Shown: in pieces, positions 34,306-47,409 of the stretch | Layout: every line of letters begins with the position of its first letter | Position numbering within the stretch: position 1 is the stretch's first letter | Assembly (NCBI GenBank): GCA_016165875.1 | Contig: JABBOT010000003.1 | Coordinates: 26,678,983 to 26,742,982 of the forward strand | Direction: 5' to 3' | From: Acanthopleura granulata | Lineage: Eukaryota; Mollusca; Polyplacophora; Chitonida; Chitonidae | DNA length: 64,000 nucleotides | Made by a program: the position numbers and the translations under genes | Notes under the pieces: generated by a model | What the model saw: the letters and a program-made list of their open reading frames with translations, nothing else | Told to the model about the DNA's origin: nothing | Databases searched by the model: none

Positions 34306-37300
34306 TAGAAATGCTCGTCATTTTACATCATGCAGGGTTAAGGACACGATTATGCGTTTATTCCTGTGATCATTAGCAACAATGTTAAACGCATTGAATG
34401 AAAGAAAGAAATAGAGATAAACGTTGTAGTATGAAATATCCAAAAATAAAATTGAATGTGTCGCAGTTTCCTTTCACTACTTTAATACTTCGTGTTTTGC
34501 CTAGTGGAAATGTTGGTGAGCCGGTCTTCTCTGCTCCTGCAGGATAAAGCAATTGTACTGCAACAGTTGCTAATTTTGCTGAATTACATGTGTACAATAG
34601 GATCTTATTAAAGGGAGGATCAAAATTATCGGTGTGTCAATCTCTCACTCAGTATTTCGGAATCTCTTGGCCCTAAACGCCCGGCGAAGAAAGGAGCAGC
34701 TTCTTCATAACTCTTACGTAACTGGCAGTATTGCCAAAATACGGGTTATTATTCAAATATCGCTATGAGAATTTTCCTACTTTAGGCGTCCGTCGCATTT
34801 TTGGACATGAACATACCGATAAAATTAAACACAAAATACATCCTTTCATACAGAAGCGGAATAGAGGAGTGTGTCAGTAGATGTTCTTTATAGCGGAACT
34901 TTCTAATTAGCAGTGTATGAATTCTTGATCCGAGATAATGGACTTTTGGAAAATGAATATGATACAAGGATACATGTATGATGTGAGATATAGTTTAAAT
35001 CAAAGGAAAAGCTGCCCAAGGATTGACCTGAACAGGAACTGACCACAGGTCTTTGAAGGTAAACGTGTGATAAAGAAGTCAGTATCATTGACCTCTCGGG
35101 GCAGGTAAAGTAGATCATTATCGTGAGACGAACATGTACACGCCGTACTTGAAGCTCGTGAAGAATGTTGTCATAAATTTGGTGCTATTTAAAAATGCTA
35201 TGGATTCTATTTGATCAGAGGAAAAGAATAGTGTTCTGTTTCATGATGAAAACCCATGCGAAGCTTGTCAAAGAATCATGTATACGCAGTAATAATAACT
35301 TGATAGTGATTGTTGCGTGATTGGACACGACGCCTGTATCTTCCTGTGTCGAGATGAATTAAAAAACAAAGGATCCCATACGTGAAAGTGATCAGAAACA
35401 CTACTTAAGTAATTGTTATAAACGGATTAACGGTATAATAAAGCAATCAATCTCTTTCTGCAAAAGTAAACATCAGCCTCTATCCTGAGTGACATAAAAG
35501 CTTTACTAGTTTTGACTGACAAAATGCAAAAGAAACGCTACTTCGATAAATGAGTCAAGCCACTGGGTACCTAGACAGAGACTAATTTGACCCTAAGATG
35601 ATTACAAAATGTCTATAGAACACCACCAATGAGAAAACAAGTCCCAGAAGAGCGACACTTTATCACTGCGGTCTGCGATGGAAGTGTATTGTAATAGAAA
35701 ATGTCGAAACAAAGCCCCGCCATGTCCCAGTAGTACATGCATTTGGGCACCGTAATACTCTCTTGTATTTTGTGTACTTATAAAATGGTGTCTGGCATTG
35801 GAATGGTTCTAGGTCACGGAATGCCCAAGAGTGTAACTGCACACTACGTAGCTTAAAATATAAAGGGCAGCAGCATGTAGGGGAAAACCAGAGCAGCGGC
35901 AACAGTTAGTTAGCCTCAGTTAATTTATTCATGTAAATGCGTAAGTAGTAGCAAATTGGAAGATCCACAGCTTCATGGCCAAAGCTTAAATATGAGAAAA
36001 TGAGGCAATAACTTTTATTTCAAACTTCGCAGGCGTCGCAGGTCTAACAGACAGACCAGGAGCACCTTCTTTATATATACCAGTCTGTGTCATTTCCGTC
36101 CAAAACGTCTTGTTGAAGATGTGTGAGTACAATTACAGATGTACCCAGTTGTTTTCCTGTTTTATGGAAGCATTATTGGTGCTGTAAAATGAACCTGTGT
36201 TCACGACTGGCTCCCAAACGGCTGATTTTAAACCACAGTTAAAGTTCTCCTCAATTGAGATATTAAAAGATTCGTTCTTACATGGTGCCAAGACTATTAT
36301 CGGTTAATACAACAAAGACACCCGGGAATACGTGTCGGACTTCCGCCATGCAGGCGTTAATGGTGAAAACTACACATATCCTTGGTGGGGTGGGTCGAGT
36401 ATAAATTCACGCTAACCATAAGATCATGTCTTCTGTCCTTTGCAGAATAGTTCAAATTCGTTTCTTGACGTTCAATTTCTCGTCCAAAGTCTCAAGGAAA
36501 TAGGTTTCCGGAAATCTGCAGTTGGTACAGCAGAATAAAATCTCGAAACAGAATGGTCAGAGGTGCTCGGCAAACATCCTTGACATCGTTATACCTGACA
36601 GTTTAAATTCTTCAGAGGCTATGTATCGCTTCCTTGGCCGGACCTAAATTAGCTGTGGGTCATAAAACTGTCACACAGCTCCATATAGCACGTTGTTCAT
36701 TACTGGGGAAACAAATACATCGCCAACGGATTTGGTATTCATTGGATACTGCCCGACGTACGGGTTTTATTGAGACAGAATAACTAGCCGTTCCGGAATA
36801 GCCATATTGTTGGTTGTACACATACAATCCTCTGCATTTGGTATTCTGTAAGGTGTCGATATTTGACAAAGACGATACTGAACAATGTTTTAAACTGAAA
36901 TAATACACTTTCAAGATTTTGTTATTTACGGACCGAACAACGGTGCAAGAGGAATACAAAAGATCATGCCACGGAGCGTAACCCTATAGAAAGGTCACAA
37001 CAGTAAGATAGCTGCCAAATGACCGCGCCTAATCGATGAATTCCGACCTCTTGTATTCAGAGTAATCAGAGATGTATTCTAACTACTCGTGCATTATTCT
37101 AAAGTCTTAGAACAGAACCTTACTCCTACTGCTGCCGATATAGCTTGCATGTGACAGTTCATATGCCAACTGCCTCAATGTCTTTACTGCTCTGGTTGAA
37201 ATGTCAATCCCTCAGTCTTTCATACTCAGAGGGGTGACATTAAGACTTCTGTATGAAGTATATGCGAATGTAAGACCAGTGACCCACGAGGTAGACTCGA

Positions 37301-37769
37301 CACCAACTGGGTCGCAGGCATCACTAATAGTACATGTAATCTCTCTGTTGACTCGGTTATTCACTCCCATATTTACAAATCTCCGATTATTTTTGATACA
37401 TACACGGAGTATATCCGGCTAGACGTTATTGATCTTTTATGAGCAATCTGACGATACCATCAGAACAGGATAAACCAATATCCACTGATCATTAAAGCTA
37501 ATTTCCGACGAAAGCTCAAGTCAGCAAAATAAATATTCCCCCATTCCTTCCCCACAGCTGATCTTTCGTTGACCACAAAATCGTGCCATGAACCTGTGAG
37601 ATCGAAACACTCCACATTCACATAGCTATATTGAATACACCGCCTTACACATCATTTTAAGTGCTAAAAGCATCTGTGATACTGGCAGGATGTTCCAGGT
37701 ATATGCCATCAGATGGTCTGAAATAACGTGGATGAAGTTGGCTCGCAGTTCACAGTTAGCAGTGCACAG

Positions 37770-38480
37770 TTCAAAAGGGGACAGTGCTTATTTTCCGATC
37801 AAATATAACTAGAGATTACGCCTTAACAAAGAAGCGCAGAGATCTCATACTTGGCACAAAGACACAGCTTGACAAACCCTACAAAATAACGGCAAAAAGT
37901 TTTAGCGTCGCGCTGATTTGTTAATCGAACTGTTAACTGGACATTTAGGCAGTCATTAAGCCTTAGCAAATAGGCCCAGAGATCTCATATTTTGAACGCA
38001 ATCACAACTTGACAGACCCTATAAAATGACGTGTAAAAGTTTTAACGTCACACTGAATTGTTAGCCGAACTGTTAACTGGACATTTCGACCGTCATTTCG
38101 CCTGAACAAATAGGAAATAAAACCTCGTACACTTGACAAGCCCTATAAAATAACCTCAAAAAGTTTTTGTCCGACATCATTTTACATCACACTGAATTGT
38201 TATACGAACTGCTAACTGGACATTTCGACCGTCATTGCGCTCTGACGGATAGCCACAGAGATCGCATACCGTAGTACACAAATACAACTTGACAAGCCCT
38301 TCAAAATGATGACAAAGGTTTTGACGTCCGACGTCGGGTTACCTCACACAGAGTTGTTAACCGAACCGTTCACTGGATATCTAGGCCGTCATTGGGCCTT
38401 AACAAATAGGCACAGAGGTCTCATACTTGGGACACAAACACAACTTGGCACACCCTACAAAGTTTTGGGCTGATTTTGTA
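37770..38480 (+). repeat. Satellite-like array, about five units of 124-156 bp
   Basis: The repeated blocks are GAGATCTCATAC, CTTGACAAGCCCTATAAAAT, AAAAGTTTTAACGTC, GAACTGTTAACTGGACATTT and CGACCGTCATT. The CTTGACA/CTTGGCA anchors at 37868, 38008, 38132, 38288 and 38444 give periods of 140, 124, 156 and 156 bp. The 156-bp units carry an extra GTCCGACxTC block. The array lies inside unit C and has no counterpart in A or B. Confidence 0.9.
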
Positions 38481-39339
38481 CGGCTTGCCAACCACGTTTT
38501 TCTCAAGCCAGGACAAAGTATTACTGGAAAATGGTCTTTGATGTAAAGTAGTCTTAAGAGAATGTAACACTGTGCAAACCTTCAAGCAAACAGTCGCAGG
38601 ATTCCTTAAGAGACATGGTCGCTCAAAACTTGGATTTTTAAGCAAATTCTTGAAGTTTTGAAGTTCGTTCATAAACTAAATCAGTAACGTTGAAATAAAC
38701 AACATTCATTGAGTGAGTAGCTTTTACGAGCCCGGGCGGGCCATGTTTGACGTTGTTAACACCTCCACAGCAACAACAACATTTACACTCACCTTTCAAG
38801 CAGTGTAGTTTTACGACCACTGACACCCAAATACAGCTCTAAACTGCTTGTCGACCTGCTGAGCTCTCTTTGACGCCTCTTTTTTTGGCTGTAAGTCCAT
38901 CCCTTACGCTGGTCATCACCCACATTTGTTTAAATATGAAGCTGTGCGCAGGCTTCAGTTCCACTGAATTGACAGACCCTCATTTATGTATTCTGACAGA
39001 CTTTTCAATTAATAAATTTTTGTGTTTCTTAAACATTCACTCAATGTACAATGCCGAGGGTGGGATTAACGAAAAGCTTGTAACTTTTTCTTCTTGAGAA
39101 AAATACCTAATTCTCATGTCGTTCTGTAATCACACTAAAATACCTAATATTTGGGCGACGATGGTAATAAATACATAGTAAATAAGGCATATTTTGTAGT
39201 TGTAAATTTTTGTGAATTAGAGCATATTCAACTCATGAAAATGCAATCACGGGATCAGTGGATAGGAAATTTCATTGGTAATGTTCCTTAATCGATAATA
39301 TGTACTTTTCAAAACCTTTAAAAAATCGTTGTAAAAGCA

Positions 39340-41847
39340 CTTTCTTCCAAAGAATGTCTTCACATCACTGGTAGTTCGTATTTGAACTGAACGTGACATA
39401 TGGTGCTCGTTTTGACCACACTATAGTGATTCGATAAAATGTAACCGTTGGGTGCTTCAGACATTCTCGATCCCACTTTGGCAGGCTTGAAAGAGAAAGA
39501 AGCAACACACCGACACCATAAGCGTGGTAGAGAAAGCAAATTAATTGGAAGGTTACAATAGTGACCAAATACTGTACGAAAAAGGTACATCTTTGTATCG
39601 AGAAAAAAAAAATGAAACAACTTTTCAGCCTTCTTCGGGAGTCACAAACGAACTCTATTATTTCCATTGACCAGATACAAAAATAAAAGAATTCCTCGTT
39701 TTCGAAGATTGAGATTGTTACATGGTGTTTTCTTTTCAATACCAACAGCAGCTAACAGCAGTGTGAAGTTAGCAATTCAACTGGGGCTAGCCATTATTTA
39801 GATAAAGATATAATAGGCAATATCTCCATAACACATACACCCAAAGGCTTCAAATTTAGTACATTAATAAAATTTCATACGGGCTCTCACCCGATGTACA
39901 TAGTTCACAGTTCTAACAGAAGTGGGGCCTCTGTGAATAACTGTCTGAATAACTATCCACTTTGCATCTCCTCTAATATTACACACACAGGCTTCAAATT
40001 TAGCCTATGAAACAAACTTCATACGGGCTATCACCTGTTGTACATAGTTCCCTGATCTGACTCAAGGGGCGCCTCAGTGAACCCGGATTTATCTCTACCT
40101 TTGTATGGTGTGCATCCAACTCCATTTTCTGAAAAAAACACACAAATTTGTACCTGCAATGAAACTTTGAAGCCCGTTTTTCAAAATGATACCACACAAC
40201 AAGCAGTAAAAATGAAAAAAAGCAGCACAGAGGAGCAAAAGAAAATATCTGTGTTAATACCCGGGATTTGCACGAGTCCTTCCCGAAGTATTAATTATAG
40301 TGTATAGTCATAAAGGATTGTTGTTGTTCTAGAGGCTCGTCTGTCTGTTGGAGAATACACCGAAAACTGGTGGGTCGCCCTATGCCTATTATGATGTTTT
40401 TTGTGTGTGTGCTGATAAATGAGCATCTGAAAACTGGACAGGAAAGACGATGGTACGAGAGTGGAAATTGGATACTGTAGAGTCACAGTTGCCACAGTTA
40501 TGAACACCTAGTGTCTCTGATGGTTCCCACTGTTGAGCGTTCGTATGTTGGAATTTTGTGGTGAGAAATGATCACAAATCATAAAGGGCAAATAAACTAG
40601 AGAAACTAAAATTAAGTGAACTAATACCCTATTACAATGATGCTCATGTTATCTGTCACCCAAAGTTTCTGTTGTGACGAATATTGCATTTGTGCGCTTC
40701 ATATTCGTTTGAAATTGGAAGAAAAATCAGTCGTCCTTATTAAAACAGAGGCCAAAATTGTAATAATGAATATTTGGGTGCCTTTTATTGAGATTCCATA
40801 ATTGTAAACCAAATACCAAAGTGTGCAATACATGGGATTATAAGGTGAAAAAAGAACATATTAGAGAGCCGAGGGAACAAACGCAGCCTTGATCAAAATA
40901 ATTAAAATCAGTCTTCCAGCAGAACTTCACAACAAAGCATTGCACACCATTCTGTCTGATCAGCTACACGTAACATACGCCACAAAATTTACAGCTTTTC
41001 AGCTCACAGAGTGCCAACAACATTTTTGTGCACGTCATGTTTGAATGTAAAGTTGATGACCCAAGTTGAGAGAGCTAGATGAGGCCAAGTTTGTCAAAGG
41101 AGATTTATTATGCGTTGTCAATATATTACTTACCCCCAACAGTTACAGATCTAGAATTACAATTGATACATACTGACACACTACGTATCTACGTGACTAG
41201 AGGTAACTGATCTTTCCTGAGCGATATGATGCTTGCAAGATAAACAAAAGTTAAACGGCGATTTTTGAGGTCAGACTCCTACCTAAGCTGAAGGTAACCA
41301 AATATTATATTTCCTCTTTGACATACTTACTGTTAGACATTCTTCGACAATTCTTGTCACTGATGACGTCAGCTAATGCTGTTCGGCGTTCTTTATCGAC
41401 ACTGGAACGTAGACTGCCTAATCCCAGACAACAATAACGGTCTGTTTCAGGGGTGAAGGAAAGTAACATTTGCTAGACATCTGCTCATTTGGCAAATAAG
41501 TCTGAAACAGCTTTTATATAAGTCGTTACCTTGAGGTAATCAAATGTGTCATTCGGGAAAATAAATATGAAACCTGGACATTGTTTTGAAGAAGGAGAGC
41601 TGGTCCGGTAGAGAAATACGTAAAAGTGGCTGATATAGTGCGTTAAAATTACGTGGAATTACCAATAGCAACGTCTGTGATCAGTGTCCCAGGAGGGTGT
41701 GGATTTGTAAGCTGTATCTGAAAAGGCTAAATGACATTGGAAACTAAACTATTGGTTGGTCACTGGTAGCAATTTGGATAAGGCACTTACGGAGACATCT
41801 AGACGTCTATACCTCGGGGCTTGCGACCAAATTCTCAAAATAAACAT
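39340..41847 (-). pseudogene. Unit C copy of the minus-strand candidate gene, broken
   Basis: The ATG exon at 41847-41791 has 19 codons (MFILRIWSQAPRYRRLDVS), one fewer than A and B by an in-frame loss, and retains the GTAAGT donor. A segment near 41530 encodes FPNDTFDYLK and continues in frame as VTTYIKAVSDLFAK, then hits TGA where unit A has a splice donor. The sushi-like frame near 39470-39370 reads APNGYILSNHYSVVKTSTIC, then FKYELP, then stops. The equivalent of the A exon with TDYMWFYQ was not found. Confidence 0.4.
39825..40085 (+). repeat. Two-copy tandem duplication, period 144 bp
   Basis: GGCTTCAAATTTAG at 39846 and 39990 begins two similar blocks, each continuing with TTCATACGGGCT, TCACC, TGTACATAGTTC and GGGGC-CCTC-GTGAA. 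The copies are about 75-80% alike by eye. Confidence 0.75.
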
Positions 41848-44639
41848 GTTGCACAGCTGGTTTAGGGTCCTGTGTCAGACTTAAATAGAGAGAGTGTTTT
41901 TTCCACTGAGACTCTGGAGTTGCATGAAAAAGTAAATCGCAGGCTGTTTCCTTTTACATTTTTCTGATTTTTTTTTGTTGCAGAATTAGGAATCACTAAA
42001 AAGTGTGTTTGTGCAATGATTTACAATCATCACAAAGTGTTTTCCTTTGATTTACAAAAGTATACATGTGTACATGCAGAGCGAATTTGTTATTTACTCA
42101 GTCGTATGACAAGAAATCATATGGATAAGTAATATTGAGCTCTGGGCGTACACTTAGTGGTAAGTGTTAAAGAATGGAAATATCAAACTTCAGTTCAAAC
42201 TGAAATGAAATTCTATTTCGATTGCAGGTGTTTGATATAATCATCAACATCGAAATAAAAAATGTTACAAGGGAGACAGGAGAAAACTAAGTCGGCCAAG
42301 CAGAACGTAGAATCAGAAGAAGATAGTGATGCCACGTGTATAAGTGACGTCATATGTCAGGGAGTTCAAAGATTATGATGACATATAAAGCTACTTAACG
42401 ACTACCATGAATTTGAATTGACTTTTATCAGTGATGTCAACGAGAATGGCCCACCATAAATCATTCATTTTATGTGTGCTTTCTTTGAAACTTGTTTGTC
42501 CACGTCAAGTCATTCTTTACACGAACGCTTTCACTCCCCGATGCTGTTTAGTTGTCGTAAATAACAGTGGTGGGCTTCTACTACATCGATGGACTTATGT
42601 CGGGAATAGTATACTATTAGCACGCTAACCCAACCCTATGGGGGAATTTTATCATCAACATTCCCCTTTTATCATCCCCTTCAATACGGTACGTTTGTCG
42701 TGGGTGTGTAACAGGGTCTCTAGAAGTAGCCATTTGTGGTTAACTATTGTTAGGTTTACTGGGGAAGACACAGAGCTGAATGACCTCCGGTCTTAGGGGC
42801 TCCAGCTCCCTATGAATCCGATACAAGATATGGCAAAGTTGAGGTAGAAAATGGTATTTAGAAAAATATTGTTAATGCTATATTTAAGACATCTTTGCTA
42901 AGTACAAATCTTGGATGTATCCGCCTTTAACCTGAGATCGTGAAACTAACTTGAAACACATAAAGACATCCTGTAGAGACACGGAGGAAAACGTGCCATA
43001 TTGTTAAATGTGCCACAGATTTACACGAGGAAATTGACAGGGTATGAGATTTTATCAATTTCTCACACTGCATGGTGTATTGTGGAAAAAATTAGTATTT
43101 TTGAGTGAATATTGATGGAACAATCTACCCGTTATCTGGAAGTACATCACCAAATATTACCGGTTATTAGGCCACATACACTATGCACTATTTACCACGT
43201 AGAAACCGATGAAAGCAACCACCAATCGCACGATGTCTTACAATTACACTATGGCCAGCCGGAGATTTAGTTCATCTACAACTGTTCCGGTAAAATCCAC
43301 ACAACTGTCAAGCTGACCATTTTGTGTTTCTTTCTACATTGTTTTGACAGAGCATACTGGACCAGCACGATCTACCTGCTTACGTCGATAATGAACATTT
43401 CGTGCTGATACAGTGTTCCATGGCTTGCCGAATATATGCGCATCAATGCATTTTGTAAAAGCCTTGTTTAGTTACCCACATGCAATTGAAGTTTTATGCC
43501 ACCATTATTTCTTTTTTAATTTCTATGACCGGGGTAATCCGCTTTAAGGGCGAAAAAATCTGAGCACAAGCCAAAGAAAGCAGCCGCACTTCATATGATA
43601 TCTGACAACCACCACTCTGCCAGCCAACAATTCAAGAGTTCATCAACGGAATCGACGCTTCATATAGCTGAACCAGCGAGATCATTACAACTACAATCAT
43701 TACAACAACAGTGACAGGTATAAGGTTGTGCCCCTAATAGCATGGTTACGTTTTTGGCTGTGACGACACCTTCAAATATCGAAATCGTCAGAGGTAAGAT
43801 TTCTTGGACAAGCCTATCTCCTTATGTCTACAATGAACAATGTACGTAAGAATCTGTTGACATTTGCCACTAAAAGATTAGTGTTAAAATATGACCCCTT
43901 GGAGAAAATAAATTCCCCATTGTTTTCAGCCTATATGCAAGCGAAATCCGGCGAATGCAAGAACTTGTCTCCGCCTGTTTTATCACGCCAAGGTTACAGC
44001 AGAACCTTCCTAATTAGCAGTGTCAATCACGCTATACACATCCAAGCAGTCTGTCGGACAATGATGAATTCTTCATTCAAGCTAATGGAGTATTGGAAAA
44101 TTAATATAATCCGGGGATATCATGTGAGATATAGGTGGTATCCAAACAGAAGCTAATTGAGAATTTATGTTCAGGTCATGGCCAGGAACTGACCACTGGT
44201 CTTCGATGATAAATATGTGGTAAACGGGTCAGTATTTTAAAGCTCTCAAGGCTAAGTAGGTTATTGCATTGGCCAGGGACAGAACGATTAACGCATGAAG
44301 GCTATTGTCATGTCTCAGCTGGAACTGTTGACATTTCGTTTGGTAAAAGAGACCAGTCGATGTAGCGAATGATCGAAAGGCTGAAAAGAGCATTTACGTA
44401 ATGCATATAATGGGCTAGCAGGTTAATGAATACATACACATCGAAATAATTAAGAATAAGACTGGTAAAGTTAGACACGACGACTACGTGTACCCTTTCC
44501 CGGGCTTCGGGCGGATGAGCTGCATGGTACAAATCTTTATTTCACAGAGCCACTAGGAATACCTATGAAGGACCCAAACTGCACGTTTTAGTAGCTATCA
44601 GACCATAATTAAGGTGAAGGCAGTGTGATTTGAGAGGCT

Positions 44640-44880
44640 TTGTCGGCGTGCTATGGTCCTTGTACGCTGTAACGACAGCATGATAGCTGGCACCAGTCTC
44701 ATGTACCCGGTAGAATATCGTTTACCCCAGTAAGCGTAATATTCTATTTGTCCATGTAAATACTTAAATGGTACCATTTTACATTCTCTAATAAGCAGCA
44801 TGGCTTGAACAGAATTAGGTGAAAAAATGAAGTGATGTCCATAGCCACTTATTAGACGTCAGCAGTCGTGCCTTTACCTG
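44640..44880 (+). repeat. Stand-alone copy of the 200-bp repeat found inside the tandem units
   Basis: Contains GTAACGACAGCATGATAGCT, TTTGTCCATGTAAATACTTA, GGCTTGAACAGAATTAGG and GAAGTGATGTCC, in the same order as copies at about 22860, 23960, 29790, 30000, 30970 and 36990 within units A-C and at 57165. It begins shortly after unit C ends, so it may be the start of a fourth, truncated unit. Confidence 0.6.
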
Positions 44881-45681
44881 GAGAGCCCTACCAGTGAAAC
44901 ACTTTTCCCGATGTGTTCATCAATTATCTCGACAGCAGGCTGGCTCGTGGTACATTCAGCATTGCTGCCGAGGTAGCCAACATATTCTCCAATGCCTTTC
45001 TCCGTAATTTATAAAAAACATCCTGGAAGGGAAATAAAAAATCCTTACCTTACAACCTATCCAAGAATACAGTTAGCTGGCGAAAGAATCATTCCGCCAT
45101 TACCCACTAATACAGCCTCCACGGGGTACAAAGTATCTGATAGCAAAATAAGAACCCCGGACAAAGAACTTCTCGGCAGACAACATGTAACATCCCTGCT
45201 CGCTGTGTTAGAAATGTTCTCAGGTCACATTAACCGCATATCTGATGAACAACCGCCCTAAACAGGTTTTATTAGGTGATATCTTAGATTACAAACGATC
45301 GAATGAAGCTCTTATGCAAAAGAACGAAAGGGTTCTTAAAAATGCCTTGTAACAGAGTTAATCATCAGGGCTTCATGAGGGGTTCCTACTGGGAGACATT
45401 TCGTGACGTCGGAGCATGATCCGGATTGCTGTGCCCACGAGAGAAGAACTGATGTACGAAATAGCGGACAGTTGTGGGAATATAGTATCGTCTAATGTAA
45501 AGATCCCGGTTGTTGGATCATAAGTAATTCTATGTTGTAGATCTAAGACATCTGGAATTGATAATGAACAAACGTCTCACTTAGACAAAGTATACTATTT
45601 CGTTCGTATTGATATTACATGTATAAAATGTTTTGTTTGCATTGACACATTCATGTGGTTATTATTCTTAAAAAAGTACGC
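44881..45681. other. Unassigned stretch with short protein-like frames
   Basis: A plus-strand frame ending at a TAA near 45011 contains FPDVFINYLDSRLARGTFSI, and an overlapping frame runs 44992-45261. Neither has splice sites or a recognised motif that I could defend, so no gene is called. Confidence 0.35.
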
Positions 45682-45773
45682 ATTTATTTTTTTATTTCAT
45701 TGGTGTTTTCCGCCATATTCAAGAACATATCGCATATACTGCGGTGGGCAGCAGTATGGTGGGAGGAAACCGG
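45682..45773 (-). mobile_element. Truncated SINE, reverse orientation
   Basis: Begins with a T-rich complement of the AAAT tail, then ATTGGTGTTTTCCGCCATAT and CAGTATGGTGGGAGGAAACC, the 3' part of the main SINE family. The tRNA-like half is missing. Confidence 0.8.
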
Positions 45774-47409
45774 AGGGTGTTGAAAAGTGTTGAATAGTTT
45801 TTTGAAACTATGCACAATTTAACTCAGTGTTACCGAAATTTGAAGTGTAATTGCAATCTAGAGAGATATAAAAACCAAAATTGAACAACGAACACAGAAA
45901 AGTTTGAAATAACTCCTTTCTTCCCTGACAATTTTTCTAAGTTGTTTGCATTTACTGCAACGATAGTGCAACTACATTGTTCCATGAATACAACATCAAG
46001 TCACAGGGGATCAAATCCTACAACACATGTAAATGCTAGAGTATGGTGTCCATAGTTCATTTCACATCAACATAAAGATGTAGGCCACGTGTCAGCTCGT
46101 GGTAGTGTTTAGAAATTCTTTGAAGATGAGTACACCTAAGGGGTATGCGCGTGTGGTGTACTTGGGGACAGTGTGACGAAATAATGTATAAGGCGATATT
46201 CGTTGGTTAGCAAACGTTCAGTATTTCCTGCTGCATTTCTGTTATGCGTAAACAGGGTGTGGTCAATTGGGAATTCAAGGAATGTTCATAGAAACTTTAT
46301 CAGAACGTCTACCTGAAGGTAAATTTTACAGCAACGGTATGGTGGAACCTAAAAGTATGATTACTGACAGACCCTTATCAAAAACAAAACAAAACGAAAA
46401 AAAATGGCGAATACCTTAGCGTTGTAATGTCGTGATATGAAGCATTTTAATGAAATTGCCAACCCTGTCACCAAGTAAAATAAAGTGATTACTGTATTTA
46501 TGTACATATATATTAATTAATTTACTAATTGTAATAGGATTAATAGATGGTCAAATTTATCATTGGAAGAAGCCTAGAAGACAGATTAATTAATACAATG
46601 GAAAGGAATACGGTGGTTAGAGGGCGGTGAAGCCTTATGTGTCGCCCATCATCTCTCATACACAGATTAGATTGATGACTAAAAGTAGACAACGATAATC
46701 CGACATTATTAGCTACGCAAACCGCCCATCGCAATCGCCTTCCTAAATCTGTGAAGGACATTAGCTAATTACTTACACAGTAACAGATCAGCTTGGAGAT
46801 TTCAATGGCAAAACAAAAAGAAACATCCGCTTATGAAAAGACTGTATTTGGGTGGTAAAAAAGACTTACAATGTAAAAAAAAATGACACGTGGCGGTAAG
46901 TTGATTTTGCCCTCTTCTAGAAATGCCTGAAATAGGTGTTTAAATGATCCAAAAATATGAACTTTTTTGTTTTTAAATCCCGCTTTAATCGTTTTTCTAA
47001 TCGCTTACTTTAGCCCTAACATTGCTTTCTCATTTCTTCAATCTGGACACTACCCATAAATTAATTTTTTGAAATAACAATCTTTCGGATTTTTGCAAAA
47101 GTTTAATTTATTGTAGGAAACGGTTTCATAAACCACCACAAAGGCAGATGATGGAATGCTGTAAATCATCAACGGACTGGTTCCTTCAGACGAAAAGAAA
47201 CTAAGATGTACACTAGGTGAAACGTTTGGCATATTGGCCATGGAGGTTGTGTGAGATTACTACAAATATACCATGAGGAAGATTTAGAAAAAGAACTTGG
47301 ACGAGGGTGGAAAAAAGCAGTTGACATGGTTAAAAAAAAACAGGGGGTCATAATTTTATCTCAGCTGACATCAGATACATTAGCAGTATTGTGAATGAAA
47401 ACTTAGATC
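45774..47409. other. Unassigned stretch
   Basis: No supported gene. Minus-strand frames at 46540-46761 and 47050-47351 were examined: the latter region has a pyrimidine-rich stretch upstream that could act as an acceptor, but no second exon was found. Confidence 0.4.

Larger units (their letters stand above)
29780..35440. repeat. Tandem unit B of the triplication
   Basis: Collinear with unit A from about 22870 onward; the 5' part of A (22470-22870) is missing. Clear shared blocks are at 30330-30950, 31390-31640, 32070-32400, 32520-33200, 33500-33650, 33890-34200 and 34600-35300. A deletion around 33850 removes the equivalents of A exons between the ATG exon and the sushi-like frame. A CA/TA microsatellite (34243-34305) has expanded just upstream of the ATG exon on its sense strand. 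It ends near 35440, about 125 bp before unit C. Confidence 0.85.
35565..44500. repeat. Tandem unit C of the triplication
   Basis: Starts with the CCTAGACAGAG block also found at the start of A. Shared segments are at 35565-36230, 36330-37110, 37115-37720, 39330-39480, 41380-41900 and 43840-44300. The equivalent of A 24170-25090 is deleted. A satellite array (37770-38480) and several kilobases of private sequence are inserted. Its end is marked by AGACACGACGACTACGTG, comparable to B near 35320. It is the most diverged unit. Confidence 0.8.

Noticed and set aside
38638..38826. Minus-strand frame with a Cys-rich CKCCCCC run
   Set aside because: The run comes from a CAACAACAACA-type repeat on the other strand and there is no cysteine spacing typical of a domain.
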